The notes under the pieces: generated by a model
The model's input: the letters and a program-made list of their open reading frames with translations, nothing else
Databases searched by the model: none
Told to the model about the DNA's origin: nothing
Assembly: GCA_016218825.1 (NCBI GenBank)
Contig: JACRCV010000121.1
Coordinates: forward strand, 1 to 64,000
Length of the DNA stretch: 64,000 bases
Source: Deltaproteobacteria bacterium
GTDB lineage: Bacteria > Myxococcota > XYA12-FULL-58-9
Direction: 5' to 3'
In this document: piece by piece, positions 34,761 through 42,519 of the stretch
Layout: the number at the start of each line of letters is the position of its first letter
How positions within the stretch are numbered: position 1 is the stretch's first letter
Translations under genes and position numbers: made by a program

Positions 34761-37366
34761 GCCGCCGGCGTTCTCCAGTACCGACACCGCGCGCCGCCCG
34801 CACCGCTGCCGGCGGTACATTCGCCGTTGGCCATCGCCGCGCAATCGGCGTCCTGGGTGGCATCGTAGACGCAGCTGAAGGACGTGCCGCTGCCGCTGCA
34901 CGTGGTGCACACCGTGCTGCCGCTCGCCGGGCACAGTCCCTGATCCGCGGCGCAGTCGAACGTGGTGCCGGCGCCGCTACAAACGTCACAGCCACCGGTG
35001 CACAGACCGGCGCGCGGCTGACAGTCGTAGGCGGTGCCGGACCCGACGCAGGCGTCGCAGTTGCCGGTGCACAACGCCGGGCTCGCAACACAGGCGCCGC
35101 CGTCATCACAGACGTCGCAGTTGCCGGTGCACAGCGCCTGGCTCGGCGTGCACCGGCCGAGGGACCCGGGCAGCGCGCAGCTGTCGCAATCACCGCCGCA
35201 GGCGCGGTCGCAACAGACGCCGTCGACACACCGCCCGCTGGCGCACTCGCTGTCGCCGTTGGGGCAGGCGACGCCGAGATCTCTCTTGCATAGGCCGGCG
35301 CCGTCGCAGGCGAGACTGGCGCCGCTGCAGGTGTTGAGGTCGATGGCGTCGTCGGCACCGCGGGCATAGAAGCCGACGCAGCTCGCCAGCTGACCGCCGT
35401 CGACGCAGGTCACGCACGGCTCGCACTCGCCGTCGTCGACACTCGCACACCCGGTGCCGTACGCGTCCCCCGAACAAGTCCCGGTGTAGACCACGTCCCG
35501 AGCACAGTAGTCACAGCGCTGGCCGAGCTTGGAGCACTGCGGCGCCGCACCGCTGCAGGTCCAGGTCCCGGCGCAGTCGCCAGTGCCGCACCCCGAACCG
35601 TATTCACTCGACGCGCCGGGCGGGTTCGCGCAGGTTCCGGCGCAGCAGAAGGTGCCGGCGGCGTTGCAGCCCTTGCCGCCGGCCCCGGTGACCGGCGCAC
35701 AGTTGCCGGCGGCGTTGCACGCCTGACACGTCGGGCATTCAGCGGCGTCACCGACCGCCAGCGCCACACACGCACCGCTGACACAGGCGCTGCAATCGTC
35801 CACGCAGCCTTTGCCGTCGGTCGCGGTGATCGCGACGCAGTCGCCGCCGGCCACGTTGCAGCGCCGACAGCTACCGCACTCGGTCATGTCCCCGGCCGAA
35901 CGCGGGCTGCAGACACCGACGCTGCCGCCGAGGTTGCACGCCAGGCAATCGTCATCGCAGGCGAGGTCACAGCACACGCCATCGCTGCAGTGGTTGCTCT
36001 CGCAATGGCCGTCGGCGTCACAGGGCGCACCGTCGGCGAGGTTGCAACCACCAGCGCCGTCGCAAGTCTGGGCGCCGCAGCCGCCGTTGCCGTCGTCGAC
36101 GCCATCCGCGAGCGGGCCGGCGCAGCGGCTGCCGTCGGCCGACACGAGCTCGCAGACACACCGCAGCGCGGCGCAGATCTTGGCGTCACAATCGGGGTCG
36201 GCGCACTGGCAGATGCCGCTGGAACATTCACCGCTGGCGAGGCAGGGCACCCCCGTGGTCCGCGGCGGCTCGCAGGTGCCGTTCGCTTGACAGCGCAGGC
36301 TGCCGGCACAGTCGGCGTTCGCGGCGCAGCTGGTCCGGCACTGGTCGCCGGCCGGCGCGCACGCGAAGCCGTCGCACGAATCGGCCACCCCGGTGGGACA
36401 AAGGCCAAGGTCACCGCAGACCGCGGCGTCGTAGCGCACGCCGTCGGCGCACAGCGCGCCGCGGCACTGCACCGCCGGCTGCACGGTGTACACGCACCGG
36501 TTCGCGGCGCACGCCGCCGCGAAACAGACCGAGTAGTCGGTGGGCGGCGAGCGGCACTGACCGGCATCGTCGCACTCGACACACGCGCCATCCAAGCAGA
36601 CCCCGCCTCGCGACTCGGCAGCGGCAGCCGGCAAGTCGCAGGGCGCGCCGTCCGGCGCCGCGTCGTACTCGCAGGCGGGCGGAGCGCTCAGCGGGTCGCA
36701 GCGTCCGTGGGTGGTGCAGCCGCCGTGCAGGTCGTCGCAGGCGATCCCCTGACAAGGAGCCAAGCACTGCGCCTGGCAGCTCGGACACGGCAGCTCGAGG
36801 TGCTCGTAGACGCAGTCGCCGCTCTGGGCGGCGCACGTCCCCGGCCGCAGGTAGACGATGTACTGGGTGTCGTCGGCGCTGCACTGGCCCGCGGGCGCGG
36901 ACAGGCAATCCTTGGCGAACCCGGCGCAACCGCCGAAGCCGTCGCAGGCGTCGTTCTCGGTGCACGGATCCTGGTCGTCGCAGGGCGTGTCGCGGGCCCG
37001 ATTGACGTAGCGGCAGGAACCCCCGAGGCACGCCGCGCCCCCGTCGAGTTGGCAGGCGTTGGGCGTGCGGCAGTCGCCGTCAGCGGTGCAGGTCGGGTTC
37101 TGCACCTCCTCGCACACGCCCTCCTGACATGCCTGGGTCGTGGTCGGACAATCGCCGTCGACGTTGCAGATCTTGGCGCAGGCCGATCGGCTACAGATGT
37201 AGCCGTCGGCGCAGTCGGCGTTGGCGGCGCAAACGCCCGTGTCCTGACCGACCTCCACCGCGCTCGACGCACACCCCGTGAGCCCCCCGGCGCCGATGAG
37301 GACCGCTGCGACCACGACCCGAGGCAACCACCGCCGCGGCAGCGCACGATCCCCTAACGGCCCCAT
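33551..37366 (-). CDS. Giant Cys-rich lipoprotein with eight C-terminal propeller-like repeats
   Basis: 1,271 residues with leader VVVAAVLIGAGGLTGC (lipobox LTGC). Residues about 40-860 are dense in Cys, with recurring modules such as CVDGVCCDRACGGDCDSC and repeated CTGNCD units. These resemble the Cys-rich 'dickkopf-like' stalks of myxobacterial surface proteins. From about residue 870 on, Cys disappears and eight repeats of about 50-55 residues follow. Each contains AVWxQxDG (or AIWQQ) then a stretch like RxNIWxxRY and GWGAA. Eight such units could close into a beta-propeller. The likely role is a surface adhesin or ligand-binding protein; this is inference. Confidence 0.78.
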   Translation of the reverse strand: MGPLGDRALPRRWLPRVVVAAVLIGAGGLTGCASSAVEVGQDTGVCAANADCADGYICSRSACAKICNVDGDCPTTTQACQEGVCEEVQNPTCTADGDCRTPNACQLDGGAACLGGSCRYVNRARDTPCDDQDPCTENDACDGFGGCAGFAKDCLSAPAGQCSADDTQYIVYLRPGTCAAQSGDCVYEHLELPCPSCQAQCLAPCQGIACDDLHGGCTTHGRCDPLSAPPACEYDAAPDGAPCDLPAAAAESRGGVCLDGACVECDDAGQCRSPPTDYSVCFAAACAANRCVYTVQPAVQCRGALCADGVRYDAAVCGDLGLCPTGVADSCDGFACAPAGDQCRTSCAANADCAGSLRCQANGTCEPPRTTGVPCLASGECSSGICQCADPDCDAKICAALRCVCELVSADGSRCAGPLADGVDDGNGGCGAQTCDGAGGCNLADGAPCDADGHCESNHCSDGVCCDLACDDDCLACNLGGSVGVCSPRSAGDMTECGSCRRCNVAGGDCVAITATDGKGCVDDCSACVSGACVALAVGDAAECPTCQACNAAGNCAPVTGAGGKGCNAAGTFCCAGTCANPPGASSEYGSGCGTGDCAGTWTCSGAAPQCSKLGQRCDYCARDVVYTGTCSGDAYGTGCASVDDGECEPCVTCVDGGQLASCVGFYARGADDAIDLNTCSGASLACDGAGLCKRDLGVACPNGDSECASGRCVDGVCCDRACGGDCDSCALPGSLGRCTPSQALCTGNCDVCDDGGACVASPALCTGNCDACVGSGTAYDCQPRAGLCTGGCDVCSGAGTTFDCAADQGLCPASGSTVCTTCSGSGTSFSCVYDATQDADCAAMANGECTAGSGAGGARCRYWRTPAAVEVAASAATDPRVATDPSGNVLAVWRQGVSVFNAKADRYAVGVGWGTDQALETDVNNVVAIEVCTDGVGNGFAVWSQSDGTRRNIWAARYRGALATWGAAALLDTNDNGANASRVAADAAGNAAAVWYQSNGVRVRVFSARYAAGVGWGAPVGLDAANGDSAMPRIAMHAAGVATAVWMQDDGTRDSIFANRYDGAWGAAAALESGTGDADAPQVGVSQNGTVIAVWAQTDGARYNIWYNRYTTAWGTAARIASDTHDGRDPHLALDANGNAVAVWRQNDGSRDNVVASRFTAVSASWSPPVLIETNNGAVGAVGTAGGPQVTIAGDGSAVAVWPQSDGIQFNIWANRFDAAAGAWGAAKRIESAANDAMDPAITADGGGNATAIWQQGNGAANDIIGARFE

Positions 37367-37456
37367 CCACCGATACTACCAGCGTCGAGGCCGTTCGCCC
37401 ACACCGCCAACGCAACCGTGCCAGCCGGACGGTCGTTCTCGCGACGTCTCGTGGCG

Positions 37457-37615
37457 CTACTGCACGCGGATCGGGTTGGTGATGATCCACAAGTACTCGT
37501 GACCCGCGAGCCCACTGACCGAGCCGAGCTGCGACGCCAAGTGCCGCGGCACGATCCGCAACTCGACGTGGTAAGCGCCCGGGGTGCTGACGACCAGATC
37601 GATTTGGACCCGGTT
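37457..37615 (-). pseudogene. Remnant: C-terminal end of a PHP-type metallohydrolase-like gene
   Basis: Directly after the TAG that ends the GNAT-like gene, the same frame stays open for 53 codons to a second TAG. It reads like a genuine protein end: DLVVSTPGAYHVELRIVPRH, then LGSVSGLAGHEYLWIITNPI. It resembles the beta-rich C-terminus of CehA/McbA-type PHP-domain hydrolases, which often close with a Trp-x-x-Ser/Thr-Asn-x-I/L segment. No start or catalytic part is present. It is probably a leftover of a gene displaced by rearrangement. The family match is from memory of the C-terminal pattern and is moderate at best. Confidence 0.45.
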
Positions 37616-39337
37616 CTAGAGAGCGCCCCGCCCGCGCGCCCCGGGATCTGGACCGCGAGCCGCGAGCGTCACGAGCGCCCGCCGCAGCTTGGCGTGGGCG
37701 TCGAAGCGCCGGGCGTACTCCAGCTCCGAGCGGCCGCCCTTGGCGCGCACCACCTCGAAGAACGCGCCGCGCTCCTTGGCGCTCCAGCGCTCGATCCCCG
37801 GCAGCAAACAGACGAGCGGCGCAAACCGGGCGAACGCCAAGCGCTCGTCCCGGCCGAGCGGCGCCAGCGAGCGCACCGCCAACAGGCGCGCGGCGTGGCG
37901 GACGAGCTCGGCCACACCCTGCCGGCGTTCCGCCCCGTAACGCTCCGCCAGGAACCGGGTCAGCTGCAGGCCGACGTTGCCGATCGGCACCAGGCCGAGG
38001 ACGTCGTCGCGGCGGCGTCCGAGGTGGAAGTACACCGATTCGGTCGCGAGCTCTTTGAGCGTGGCAGGCGCCGAGCGATGCCCGGGATCGCGCCGCATCG
38101 CCCGCAGCTCGCGCCGCATCAGGCGGAGCAGAGCCGCGCTTTGCGGCCGGAAGCCGAGCTTCTGGTAGAACCACCAGGCGCCCGACTTCACGGCCTCCGG
38201 GTTGTCGTCGCCGATCTGGTACGGCGTCAGGCTGAAGCTGTCGGCGCCGAACAGCGCCCGCGCGCAGGCGCACAGGCGCCCGAAGACGTGCGCGGTCTCG
38301 CCGCCGCGGAAGGTCGCCGCCATGTTGAAGGCCAGCTCGGCGGTCCCGAACAGGCTGGCGACCGTGCCGTAGCCCAGCGCGACGCCGTTCTGCAGCGCCA
38401 CGTAGCCGTACAGGGCCTCGAGCATCAACCGACGCTCGGGCACGAAGCCGATGAAGGCGAAGCACAGCCCCGCACCGCAGTCCGCGAAGCAGACGTCGGC
38501 GTCGCTCGCGTACGAGAACACGTCCAGGTCGCGCTCCATGCAGACCATCATGCTGCGCGCGAGCTTGATGACGCGGCGGGCCTCGACGCGACTCGCCCTC
38601 TGCACCCGGTGCGGTGGCTTGCGGATCTCGACGGCGAGGTCGGGCCGCTCGCGCCGCAGCGGCCGGGTCTGCCAGCGCACCGGGAGGAAGTCGAGCTTCA
38701 GCCGACCGCGGGCGGGAGTGTCCGGGCCCGGGCTCAAGACGCAGGGGAGGTCGAGGTCGTCGTAGAGCGCCTCCAAGAGCCGCGGCTCGGCGTCGATGTG
38801 GTGAAACGCCCGGGCCACGAAGCCGGCGTCGGTCTCTTGTGGCCCTCGCATCGCGTCGATCCACTCCGTCACCGAGAGCGGCAGCTCGTCCAAGCCCATC
38901 GTCTCGGCGAACAGCGCCAACCGCTCGAGATAGGGCGCGAGGCCGTCGGCGCCTCGCAGCCGGCGCCGGTCGAAACGGAGCGCGTCCGGCCAGGTCGTCG
39001 TGAGCCAAACCGCGGCCGGCGAGAAGAACGGGAAGTGGATCGACGTGCCCGCGATCCCCGAGTTGGCGAGAGCGCGGCGATGACGGCGAAGATCACGGCG
39101 ATCCGCAAACTGGTGCAGCAAGCGCTCCACCGTTCTCAGGATCCGAGCGTCGTCAGGATAGGCCCGCATGAAGCACAGCGCCTCGTGCAGCCGATGCACC
39201 TGACGCGCGGTCGGCAGCCGTGCATCCGCCAGGGCCGCGAGGAGCGCGAGCTTCCGATCGCTCCGACCAGCCGTGAAGTCGGTCTTCAGGCGCTCGAGCT
39301 CGGAGAGCCAGGCCGAAGCACTGCCGCGCAGGACCAC
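37616..39337 (-). CDS. Hypothetical protein with GNAT-like segment
   Basis: The frame is open from an ATG at 39436, but a GTG at 39337 with a G-rich site eight bases upstream gives a more natural start (573 residues); the upstream part reads like non-coding sequence. The C-terminal half contains GYVALQNGVALGYGTVASLFGTAE and, about 45 residues later, AVKSGAWWFYQKLGFRP. Those match the acetyl-CoA-binding and C-terminal strands of GNAT acetyltransferases. The N-terminal half is helical and unrecognised. The TAG stop is followed in frame by a foreign-looking protein end (37457-37615), so the locus has been rearranged. Confidence 0.65.
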   Translation of the reverse strand: MVLRGSASAWLSELERLKTDFTAGRSDRKLALLAALADARLPTARQVHRLHEALCFMRAYPDDARILRTVERLLHQFADRRDLRRHRRALANSGIAGTSIHFPFFSPAAVWLTTTWPDALRFDRRRLRGADGLAPYLERLALFAETMGLDELPLSVTEWIDAMRGPQETDAGFVARAFHHIDAEPRLLEALYDDLDLPCVLSPGPDTPARGRLKLDFLPVRWQTRPLRRERPDLAVEIRKPPHRVQRASRVEARRVIKLARSMMVCMERDLDVFSYASDADVCFADCGAGLCFAFIGFVPERRLMLEALYGYVALQNGVALGYGTVASLFGTAELAFNMAATFRGGETAHVFGRLCACARALFGADSFSLTPYQIGDDNPEAVKSGAWWFYQKLGFRPQSAALLRLMRRELRAMRRDPGHRSAPATLKELATESVYFHLGRRRDDVLGLVPIGNVGLQLTRFLAERYGAERRQGVAELVRHAARLLAVRSLAPLGRDERLAFARFAPLVCLLPGIERWSAKERGAFFEVVRAKGGRSELEYARRFDAHAKLRRALVTLAARGPDPGARGRGAL

Positions 39338-39598
39338 GAGACACCCCCAGAACGAGACGACGATGCGACAAGATGGTGGAATCCACTTGCGCTGTAAAGA
39401 CCGGTGACGAAGCAAGAACACCCCGAAAACACCCATGCCGATCCGTTCGGGCGGTCACGGCCACGCCCCACCCCAACGGAGCCGCCGCCGTAGGTGTCGC
39501 GGTGCACAACCCGCCTGCGGCAGCCAAAGTCCCGGCGCGCGAAGGTCGGCCGAGACTGCCCGAACAAGTAAGTCATGGAGGGCGACCCTTGGGTTGAC
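39338..39598. other. Region without a recognisable gene
   Basis: This sequence lies upstream of the GNAT-like gene. Short open frames exist on both strands but none has protein-like composition. Toward 39575-39616 the base composition becomes AT-rich, where the vapC remnant begins. Its left part should hold the promoter of the leftward GNAT-like gene, but only a weak candidate is visible. Confidence 0.5.
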
Positions 39599-39616
39599 GT
39601 ATGCATAGAAATCTAT

Positions 39617-39678
39617 ATCATTCCGCTCCTCTTCAAAGGCAACGACTTCGCCCAGACCGACGTCTTGAGCGCCCTCTG
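39617..39678 (+). pseudogene. vapC: Remnant: C-terminal end of a VapC (PIN) toxin
   Basis: The plus strand reads IIPLLFKGNDFAQTDVLSAL and then TGA. The PLLFKGxDFxxTD ending is the well-known C-terminus of VapC-type PIN ribonucleases. Everything before it is missing: the frame is open back to an ATG at 39575, but that part has no PIN character. The final codons (AGC GCC CTC TGA) are the first bases of a 69-bp repeat that recurs beside the intact PIN gene at 42164. The remnant shows that a vapC gene once stood here. Confidence 0.72.
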
Positions 39679-39736
39679 ACCGCTACGGACAAACGATCGG
39701 CACGAAGCACGCCGGTGGTTGCGCCTGGCCGGCGCA
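39668..39736 (+). repeat. 69-bp direct repeat, copy A
   Basis: Matches 42164-42232 at 66 of 69 positions. It begins inside the last codons of the vapC remnant and runs into the 3' end of the leftward lipoprotein gene, encoding that protein's last 18 residues. One of the three differences (T for C at 39684) creates the TAG stop of that gene. Confidence 0.92.
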
Positions 39737-41356
39737 CGCCGGACACGAGAGGGCGGGACGCTCGCGCAGGAAGCGGATCGGGGTGACGTGTCGCCGCGGA
39801 AAGCTGCGGCCGCCCGCCGCGATCGTCTCCTCGACCTCGGCGTACCAGGCGATCTCGTTGCCCGCGGGCGGCACCGCCGCCGCCTGCCCCACCCAGGTCC
39901 GCGAGCCCGCGGTCTCGGGCGCGAGCTCCAACGCCGTCCAGGTGGCCTGGTCGCTGTCGTTGAGCTCGCGGTCGGGGGAGTAGGTGCCGTAGATCCGCAC
40001 GTGGGTGACGTCGGGGTCGCTCTTCACCCGCACGCTGAAGCTGATCGCGGCGCCGGTGTCCGTCGCCGTCGCCGCCTCGATGGTCGGCCACGCCGCGAGC
40101 GCCACCGCCGGGCTGCCGGTAGAGAGCAGGTGGCCGAGCTTGCCGAGCTCGGCCGCCTGACCCGGCTCGGGGCTGCCCTGGGTGGTCTCGAAGTAGCGCT
40201 CGTGCCTGAAAGGCTTCGCGGCGAACGAATCCAAGAAGTGGGTGTCGTCGCCGGCGGTGAAGAAGATGCCGTCGTGCTGCCACCACATGCCGAGATCGGA
40301 GTTGATCACGAGGGCCTCGGGCTTCAAGTCGACGGCAAAGTCGGCGACCACCATCAGCCGCGCCGCGGTGCGGCCGGCGGCGCTGTTCGCGAACCAATCG
40401 AGCGCGGTGAGCGTCGCCGGCACGTCGACGGTGGCGCTGGCGCCGTTCGGGCCGCAGCCGGAGTTCTTGGCGAGCATCGCCAGCCCCTCGAGGTCCTGGC
40501 GGTGAAAGCGACCCGGGGCGGCGACGATGAGGCGGTCGTCGACCGCGGCGCAGATCCAGGTCGCGAAGCCCTCCTTCGAGGCCCCATACAACGCCGCGCC
40601 GCCGGCGCTGTTGCCGACCGACTCCAGGACCCGGGCGCCGAGGCTCAGCGCCAGCATGTTGGTCTTGGCGAGCGCGTACCCGTAGTTGCCGGTCAAGAGG
40701 TCCGTGAGCGCGCAGGCGTTGTGGTAGACGAGCCACGCCAGGCCGTCGTTGGTGAGATGCCCGCGACCGTCGGCGGTCGGGGCGTAGCCCAACGTCACCC
40801 AGTCGTCGCTGAGCTCGCCGTGGACCACGACCGCGATGCCGAGCCCGGTGACGAGCTCGCGGTGCGCCACCTCCAACGTCGGCACCAGGGTGTCGAGGTG
40901 CGCGGCGTGCACCAAGATCGGCAGCGCCCCGGTCGCGGCCGCGGGGAAGAACACCCGAGCTCGGCTCTTCATCACGATGGTCTCGACGTGGCTGCCGTCG
41001 GCGACCGGGCCGACGTAGGTCCCGGGAGAGAACGTACCGTCGAGCATCCGCACCCCGTCCACCGTCGTGTCGCTCGTCGTCACGAACCCCAGCGTCTCGA
41101 GGCTCGCCGCCTTGATCGCGCCGAGATCGAAGGCCGCCGCCGGGAGCGCGGGCACGCCGCCGGCGAAGAAGCTCGGCGGGCCCCCCGCCCCGTCGTCCAT
41201 CACCGGATCGCCGCCCCGCGTATCGCCGCCGCCGTTGTCCCCACCCCCACCGCCGGTGCACGCACCGCTGCCCGCGAGCATCAGAACGCAGAACAGGAGC
41301 CAGGACCGTGGCGGTCGAAGACCTCGCGTCGCGACGCCGATGCGTGGATGTCTCAT
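39683..41356 (-). CDS. Lipoprotein with alpha/beta-hydrolase-like domain (PhoPQ-activated pathogenicity-related type)
   Basis: 557 residues with leader LLFCVLMLAGSGAC (lipobox GSGAC). A Gly/Asp-rich linker follows. The middle region has SVGNSAGGAALYGASKEGF, a GxSxGG nucleophile elbow followed by AAVDDRLIVAAPG, reminiscent of the PqaA-type alpha/beta hydrolases. A later D (VINSDLGMWW) and H (FTAGDDTHF) could complete a triad. A beta-rich C-terminal domain follows. The last 18 residues, including two Cys, come from the 69-bp repeat shared with 42164-42232, so the tail may be an acquired extension. The substrate is unknown. Confidence 0.68.
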   Translation of the reverse strand: MRHPRIGVATRGLRPPRSWLLFCVLMLAGSGACTGGGGGDNGGGDTRGGDPVMDDGAGGPPSFFAGGVPALPAAAFDLGAIKAASLETLGFVTTSDTTVDGVRMLDGTFSPGTYVGPVADGSHVETIVMKSRARVFFPAAATGALPILVHAAHLDTLVPTLEVAHRELVTGLGIAVVVHGELSDDWVTLGYAPTADGRGHLTNDGLAWLVYHNACALTDLLTGNYGYALAKTNMLALSLGARVLESVGNSAGGAALYGASKEGFATWICAAVDDRLIVAAPGRFHRQDLEGLAMLAKNSGCGPNGASATVDVPATLTALDWFANSAAGRTAARLMVVADFAVDLKPEALVINSDLGMWWQHDGIFFTAGDDTHFLDSFAAKPFRHERYFETTQGSPEPGQAAELGKLGHLLSTGSPAVALAAWPTIEAATATDTGAAISFSVRVKSDPDVTHVRIYGTYSPDRELNDSDQATWTALELAPETAGSRTWVGQAAAVPPAGNEIAWYAEVEETIAAGGRSFPRRHVTPIRFLRERPALSCPACAGQAQPPACFVPIVCP

Positions 41357-41417
41357 GCCGGCAGTATCGTCGACGATCGAGCGCTCATCAAGAAGGTCCT
41401 TTGCTGTTGGACGCCGT

Positions 41418-41452
41418 TTGACACTGTATGTGGCATATATTACTATGACAGT
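41418..41452 (+). promoter_or_regulatory. Promoter and operator of the Phd-PIN module (leaderless)
   Basis: TTGACA (41418-41423), a 17-base spacer and TACTAT (41441-41446) form a near-consensus sigma-70 promoter. The antitoxin ATG follows six bases after the -10, so it lies at the expected transcript start. Arms ACTGTAT (41423-41429) and ATGACAGT (41445-41452) form an imperfect inverted repeat around the -10, a likely autoregulation operator. Confidence 0.72.
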
Positions 41453-41761
41453 ATGCGTAGCGTTAACGCACTGAAAGTACGGACGAAGTTCGGCGAGGTG
41501 ATGGACGAGCTGAACGAGACCGGCGAGCCGATCTTGCTGAGGCGGGGGTCGAAGGTAGAGGCGGCGCTGGTCCCGATCGCGTTGTTTCGCGAGCGCTTCG
41601 TCGATGCTCTGAGCCAGGACGAGCTGCGGGCGGTTCGGGAGCGCGTACGAACGCGGCGGGTCCGACCGAAGGGCGACCTGTCGACGCTCGCGACGTTGCG
41701 CCGCCTGCGCGGGTACGACGATCAGGATGGCCCGGCGCCGGGCGCGAAGCGCGAGCGATGA
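41453..41761 (+). CDS. Phd/YefM-family antitoxin
   Basis: 102 residues from the ATG at 41453. The start MRSVNALKVRTKFGEVMDELNE with GEPILLRRGSKVEAALVPI is the Phd/YefM fold (beta-hairpin DNA-binding half). The C-terminal half is charged and probably wraps the toxin. The gene overlaps the PIN toxin start as ATGA. The promoter and inverted repeat immediately upstream point to autorepression, as is usual for the family. There is no room for a ribosome site if transcription starts at the predicted position, so translation would be leaderless. Confidence 0.85.
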   Translation: MRSVNALKVRTKFGEVMDELNETGEPILLRRGSKVEAALVPIALFRERFVDALSQDELRAVRERVRTRRVRPKGDLSTLATLRRLRGYDDQDGPAPGAKRER

Positions 41762-42165
41762 AACCGGCGGTCCTCGACGCGTCGGTCGCCGTCAAGTGGT
41801 TCCTCGAGGAGCCGGGCGCGGACGTCGCCGACCGCGTGCTGGACGATATCTACAGCGGCGCGCGCGAGCACCTGGTGCCGGAGCTGTTCTTCTTCGAGGT
41901 CCTCGCGGTTTGCCTGCGCCGCCACCCGAAGCCCCGAGACTTCGCCGCGACCGACATGCCGTACTTGCTCGCGCTGCCGATCACTCGGGCCCAGATGACC
42001 GCCGCGCTCACTCGCGGTGCCGCCGAGCTCGTCGAAGCCGGCCTCTCCGGCTGCGACGCCGCCTACGCCGCCCTCGCCCGCGAGGTCGACGGCGAGTGGC
42101 TGACCTTCGATGAGAAAGCCGCCGGCCTCCTCCAGAATCCGGCCTGGGTCCGCGTCCTCGCGTAG
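41758..42165 (+). CDS. PIN-domain ribonuclease toxin
   Basis: 135 residues. PIN acidic residues are in place: Asp in AVLDASVAVKWF (residue 7), Glu in FFFEVLAVCL (about 46), Asp in GCDAAYAALA (about 101) and Asp in TFDEKAAG (about 119). PIN toxins cleave RNA with Mg2+ and are held inactive by the partner antitoxin. Here the partner is a Phd-type protein rather than the more usual VapB. The coding end runs straight into copy B of the 69-bp repeat, whose first two bases are part of the TAG stop. Confidence 0.88.
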   Translation: MKPAVLDASVAVKWFLEEPGADVADRVLDDIYSGAREHLVPELFFFEVLAVCLRRHPKPRDFAATDMPYLLALPITRAQMTAALTRGAAELVEAGLSGCDAAYAALAREVDGEWLTFDEKAAGLLQNPAWVRVLA

Positions 42166-42232
42166 CGCCCTCTGACCGCCACGGACAAACGATCGGCACG
42201 AAGCACGCCCGTGGTTGGGCCTGGCCGGCGCA
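42164..42232 (+). repeat. 69-bp direct repeat, copy B
   Basis: 66 of 69 bases match 39668-39736 in the same orientation. It fills the gap between the stop of the first PIN toxin and the promoter of the second module, which begins four bases further on. It still carries the VapC end codons AGC GCC CTC TGA. Confidence 0.92.
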
Positions 42233-42235
42233 GTG

Positions 42236-42272
42236 TTGATATGATAGCATATTAGCAATATGATACTATCAT
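42236..42272 (+). promoter_or_regulatory. Promoter and palindromic operator of the second toxin-antitoxin module (leaderless)
   Basis: TTGATA (42236-42241), 17 bases, TATGAT (42259-42264), then six bases to the ATG at 42271: the same geometry as the first module. A double inverted repeat covers it: ATGATAG (42241-42247) with CTATCAT (42266-42272), and CATATT (42248-42253) with AATATG (42257-42262). The outer arm includes the first two bases of the start codon. Confidence 0.78.
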
Positions 42273-42519
42273 GCTAAGAACGCAGATCCAGGTCTCCGAG
42301 GGCTTGTACGAGCGCCTGCGTCGTCTCGCGAAGGAACAGGACCGCTCGATCGCCGAGTGCATCCGCGACGGGATCGAGTGGGCGGTGAGGAGCGCCAGCA
42401 TGCCAGGCGGCCGCATCGAAGACATCGCCGGCAAGTTCCGGCCGCAACCGCACGATGACCTGAAGCCACACGACCAGGGCTTCATCGACACCGCGGCGAA
42501 AGCAGGGCGACGACCGTGA
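42271..42519 (+). CDS. Ribbon-helix-helix (VapB-like) antitoxin
   Basis: 82 residues. The N-terminus TQIQVSEGLYERLRRLAKEQ then SIAECIRDGIEWAV is a ribbon-helix-helix DNA-binding fold. A charged C-terminal tail probably blocks the toxin. The GTG of the toxin overlaps its stop (GTGA). The palindrome over its own promoter indicates autorepression. If transcription begins at the predicted base the message is leaderless. Confidence 0.85.
   Translation: MLRTQIQVSEGLYERLRRLAKEQDRSIAECIRDGIEWAVRSASMPGGRIEDIAGKFRPQPHDDLKPHDQGFIDTAAKAGRRP

Noticed and set aside
33485-35293. Plus-strand open frame opposite the giant Cys-rich lipoprotein
   Set aside because: Arg/Ala-rich shadow of the AVW-repeat coding region.
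39594-39621. Rightward promoter TTGACG-16-TATCAT with palindrome ATAGAAATCTAT
   Set aside because: It overlaps the open frame leading into the vapC remnant and has no gene to drive; it may be a leftover of a toxin-antitoxin control region, but this cannot be shown.
39719-41452. Plus-strand open frame leading into the Phd antitoxin
   Set aside because: It is antisense to the hydrolase-like lipoprotein gene. The promoter at 41418-41446 and the protein character show that the antitoxin begins at 41453.
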